Source of the DNA: Treponema sp.
GTDB taxonomy: Bacteria; Spirochaetota; Spirochaetia; Treponematales; Breznakiellaceae
NCBI GenBank assembly: GCA_031256035.1
Contig: JAIRRJ010000078.1
Span: 1 to 61,208, forward strand
DNA: 61,208 nt
Reading direction: 5' to 3'
Shown: in pieces, positions 59,029 through 61,208 of the stretch
Layout of the letters: each line of letters starts with the position of its first letter
Position numbering within the stretch: position 1 is the stretch's first letter
Position numbers and translations under genes: made by a program
Notes under the pieces: generated by a model
What the model was told of the DNA's origin: nothing
Databases searched by the model: none
The model's input: only the letters and a program-made list of their open reading frames with translations

Positions 59029-61071
59029 ATGGAGTCAAAGAAAGAAAGAATTGCCGCGCTTGAACGGCTTATACAAGGATACCAGGCCTCTTACTACAAC
59101 GGAGAAGCGGAGATTTCTGACAGTGAATTCGATCTGCTATGGGATGAACTAAAAAGCCTTGCACCGGATAGTGAGGTTTTGAAAAAAGTAGGCAGCGGGC
59201 CGGATGTTGACGGATTTCCCAAGGCAAAACACTTGATCCCAATGGGAAGTCAGGATAAAGCCTCCAATCCCAAAGAATTCCTAGACTGGGCAAAAAAAAC
59301 AGCGATGAAAGCGCAAAATTCACCTAATGACAGGCAAAAAAAGACAGAAAAAACTAAAGAACAAAAAACGTTAACCATTATAAATAATGAGTTAACAAGA
59401 ATTTTTATCGTTCAGTACAAGCTGGATGGTGCAAGCCTTGAACTGCAATACGAAAAAGGGAAACTCCAACGGGCGGTTACAAGAGGAGACGGGGTAACAG
59501 GCGATGACATAACCGCCAATGCGCGGCGTATGGCGGGGGCTGTTCAAAAACTCGATATTCCCTTTACAGGCGGCGTAAGGGGCGAAGTGGTTATGACCCA
59601 TGATGTCTGGAAGGGCAAGTATTCTACCAAAGCAAACTGCCGCAATGCCGCCAACGGGCTGATGCGCCGCAAGGACGGGCAGGGCTGCGAAGATTTGAGG
59701 GTCATTGTATATGACGCGGCAGCCTCGGGTGATGATCATTTTTTTCAGGACGAAAAGCAAAAGCTGGAATGGCTTACAAAGCGGGGGTTTGAAACAACGG
59801 TAACAAAGGTCTTTTCAACGGCGCAGGAAGTTATTGCTTACCGCGATGAAGTGGCGGCAAAAAGGGATAAGCTCCCCTTTGACATCGACGGCCTTGTTGT
59901 AAAAGACATTGAAACCGACATGGCGGATTTACGCAGGGCGCGCCCTGAAAAACAGATAGCTTTCAAGTTTGAACTTGAAACAGCTTTCAGTGTGTTACGT
60001 GAAATTCAGTGGAGCGAGTCGGGCGCGACCTATACGCCCATTGGCATCATTGATCCTGTGCGCCTTGCGGGAACTACTGTAAAACGGGCTAACCTCAATA
60101 ACCCAGATATGATCCGCGCAATGGGGCTTAAGATCGGCTCTACAGTGTCCGTTGTAAAACGCGGAGAAATAATTCCCAAAATTGAGGGTCTCGCACCGTT
60201 AGGTGCGATGCCTGTTCAGCCGTCCACAGAGACTGAAGAAATTGTTTTTCCTAAAACTTGCCTTTCCTGCGGATCAAAACTTGTTGATGGAGGTACAAGG
60301 CTTTACTGCCCGAACCCGGGATGCCCCAAGCGCCTCCTGCACCGGCTGGAAAAGTGGGTTTCAGTGCTTGATATCCGGGAGTTGGGAGTAAAACTCATTG
60401 ATCAGCTTTTTGAAAAAGAAAGAGTTAGAAACATTCATGAATTGTATACCCTGATGACAGACGAACTTGCAGAATACGACAGGATGGGAGGCCTTTCTGC
60501 CGCCAAGGTGATCCGGCACATACAGACAAAAAGAAGTCTTTCCCTTGCGGTCTTTGTTGCAGGTTTTGATCTTGAAGGCATTGCCGAAACCACCATGGAA
60601 AAAATCGCTTCCGCAGGTTTTGACACATTAGAAAAACTCCGTGCTGCGACAGTAGACGATTTTGCCGCCGTTTACGGGCTGGGGGAGATCACCGCTTCCG
60701 TTATTGTCGAAGGGCTTAAAGAATGCGTAAGCGAAATGGACGCTGTATTAAAGACAGGCGTGATTACCATTGCGCCGCCTCCGTCAGAAGAAATGCAGCC
60801 CATGCGCGGGCTTTCCTTTTGTTTTACGGGCGAGCTTAAATCCATGAAACGCGGCGAAGCGGAGGAGAAAATAAAAGCCCTCGGCGCTCAGGCAAAGTCA
60901 TCGGTGGTAAAGGGGCTTTCATACCTTGTAACAAATGATCCAGCTTCCAGCTCCTCAAAGAACAAAAAAGCCAGCGAACTGGGAATAGAGATCATTGACG
61001 AGGAGCAGTTTCTGGCATTGTTGTCAAAGGCTGAAAAACCAGCATCTGTTCAAGGGGATTTATTTGCTTAA
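59029..61071 (+). CDS. ligA: NAD-dependent DNA ligase
   Basis: A 680-residue ligase joining nicks in DNA with NAD. Order: domain Ia (YYNGEAEISDSEFDLLWDEL near 24-43), adenylation domain with YKLDGASLE (catalytic Lys near 132) and RGDGVTGDDITANAR, OB fold (TPIGIIDPVRLAGTTVKRA), Cys4 zinc finger (CLSCG and CPNPGC), helix-hairpin-helix repeats and a C-terminal BRCT domain (GLSFCFTGELKSMKRGEAEE). It is less conserved than most LigA: the motif usually reading PMLSLDN is PMGSQDK, and a Lys/Thr-rich stretch (about residues 93-122) precedes the catalytic Lys. The start used is ATG 59029 (GTG at 59011 also in frame). It may be a second, specialised ligase. It diverges from the MMPL gene by 45 bases. 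Confidence 0.93.
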   Translation: MESKKERIAALERLIQGYQASYYNGEAEISDSEFDLLWDELKSLAPDSEVLKKVGSGPDVDGFPKAKHLIPMGSQDKASNPKEFLDWAKKTAMKAQNSPNDRQKKTEKTKEQKTLTIINNELTRIFIVQYKLDGASLELQYEKGKLQRAVTRGDGVTGDDITANARRMAGAVQKLDIPFTGGVRGEVVMTHDVWKGKYSTKANCRNAANGLMRRKDGQGCEDLRVIVYDAAASGDDHFFQDEKQKLEWLTKRGFETTVTKVFSTAQEVIAYRDEVAAKRDKLPFDIDGLVVKDIETDMADLRRARPEKQIAFKFELETAFSVLREIQWSESGATYTPIGIIDPVRLAGTTVKRANLNNPDMIRAMGLKIGSTVSVVKRGEIIPKIEGLAPLGAMPVQPSTETEEIVFPKTCLSCGSKLVDGGTRLYCPNPGCPKRLLHRLEKWVSVLDIRELGVKLIDQLFEKERVRNIHELYTLMTDELAEYDRMGGLSAAKVIRHIQTKRSLSLAVFVAGFDLEGIAETTMEKIASAGFDTLEKLRAATVDDFAAVYGLGEITASVIVEGLKECVSEMDAVLKTGVITIAPPPSEEMQPMRGLSFCFTGELKSMKRGEAEEKIKALGAQAKSSVVKGLSYLVTNDPASSSSKNKKASELGIEIIDEEQFLALLSKAEKPASVQGDLFA

Positions 61072-61208
61072 CTGTTCCCTGCCATTTTTACCGTGGTGCC
61101 TCAAGTAAAAATCGAACCGTAGGAATAGATGCCTCAAGATAGAAAATCTAACCAAAGGAACCGAAGCGCAACGGCTTCAAGTTTGATTTATGAACAAACA
61201 CAGGAACA
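61072..61208. other. Region after ligA to the window end
   Basis: No gene is seen in 137 bases. It holds two imperfect direct copies of about 35 bases beginning TGCCTCAAG (near 61097 and 61131) and a weak GAAGC/GCTTC hairpin at 61163-61178 without a U-run. Nothing functional can be assigned. Confidence 0.4.

Noticed and set aside
61097-61178. Possible repeat element or terminator after ligA
   Set aside because: The two copies are imperfect and the hairpin has a short stem and no U-run; too little to call.

Overview
This window looks like the chromosome of a treponemal spirochaete with a GC content near 50%, probably from the insect- or gut-associated side of Treponema. The evidence is the gene order flgL-fliW-csrA, which is also found in Borrelia and Treponema pallidum, the relaxed spirochaetal lipoboxes, the giant Ig-like lipoproteins and the spirochaete-style MMPL/LolA-like/outer-membrane-protein cluster. 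The assignment is an inference from family knowledge; no marker gene in the window settles the species.

Layout. (1) 1-1285, plus strand: the end of flgL, then fliW and csrA, the flagellar assembly and post-transcriptional control module. (2) 7845-1303, minus strand: a tight pyrimidine operon pyrB-pyrI-pyrF-pyrK-pyrD-(DUF1016/YhcG-like PDDEXK protein)-pyrE-RluA-type pseudouridine synthase. A short leader ORF and an intrinsic terminator lie just before pyrB. pyrK carries an in-frame insert of about 70 codons built from nested inverted repeats. (3) 7846-8307: a divergent control region with back-to-back sigma70-like promoters, a strong Shine-Dalgarno with a 20-codon ORF, and a tract of 14 C. (4) 8308-53937, plus strand: 45 kb with only seven genes. 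Six encode giant lipoproteins of 1882-2831 residues, arranged as three tandem A/B pairs (A1-B1, A2-B2, A3-B3). The seventh, C, sits before A3 and is an Ig-like protein with a C-terminal beta-barrel-like domain. Promoters and terminators suggest three transcription units: A1-B1, A2-B2 and C-A3-B3. (5) 58983-53974, minus strand: an MMPL/RND exporter, a LolA-like periplasmic protein and an outer-membrane beta-barrel protein, convergent with the giant genes. (6) 59029-61071, plus strand: an NAD-dependent DNA ligase.

The candidate undescribed system is the giant-lipoprotein locus. A and B proteins are colinear paralogues: lipoprotein signal, N-terminal Ig-like region, a number of three-domain stalk units of about 350 residues, a half unit, and a conserved C-terminal cap. 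In pairs 1 and 3 both partners have one stalk unit; in pair 2 both partners have four. This matched expansion suggests that the two members of a pair work side by side, for example as a heteromeric surface fibre. The units share an unusual start-site-proximal sequence at their promoters, and the first has a poly-C tract whose length sets the frame between a well-initiated upstream ORF and A1, a possible phase-variation switch.

No tRNA, rRNA, CRISPR array, insertion sequence or phage gene was seen. Antisense ORFs inside the giant genes are judged to be shadows.
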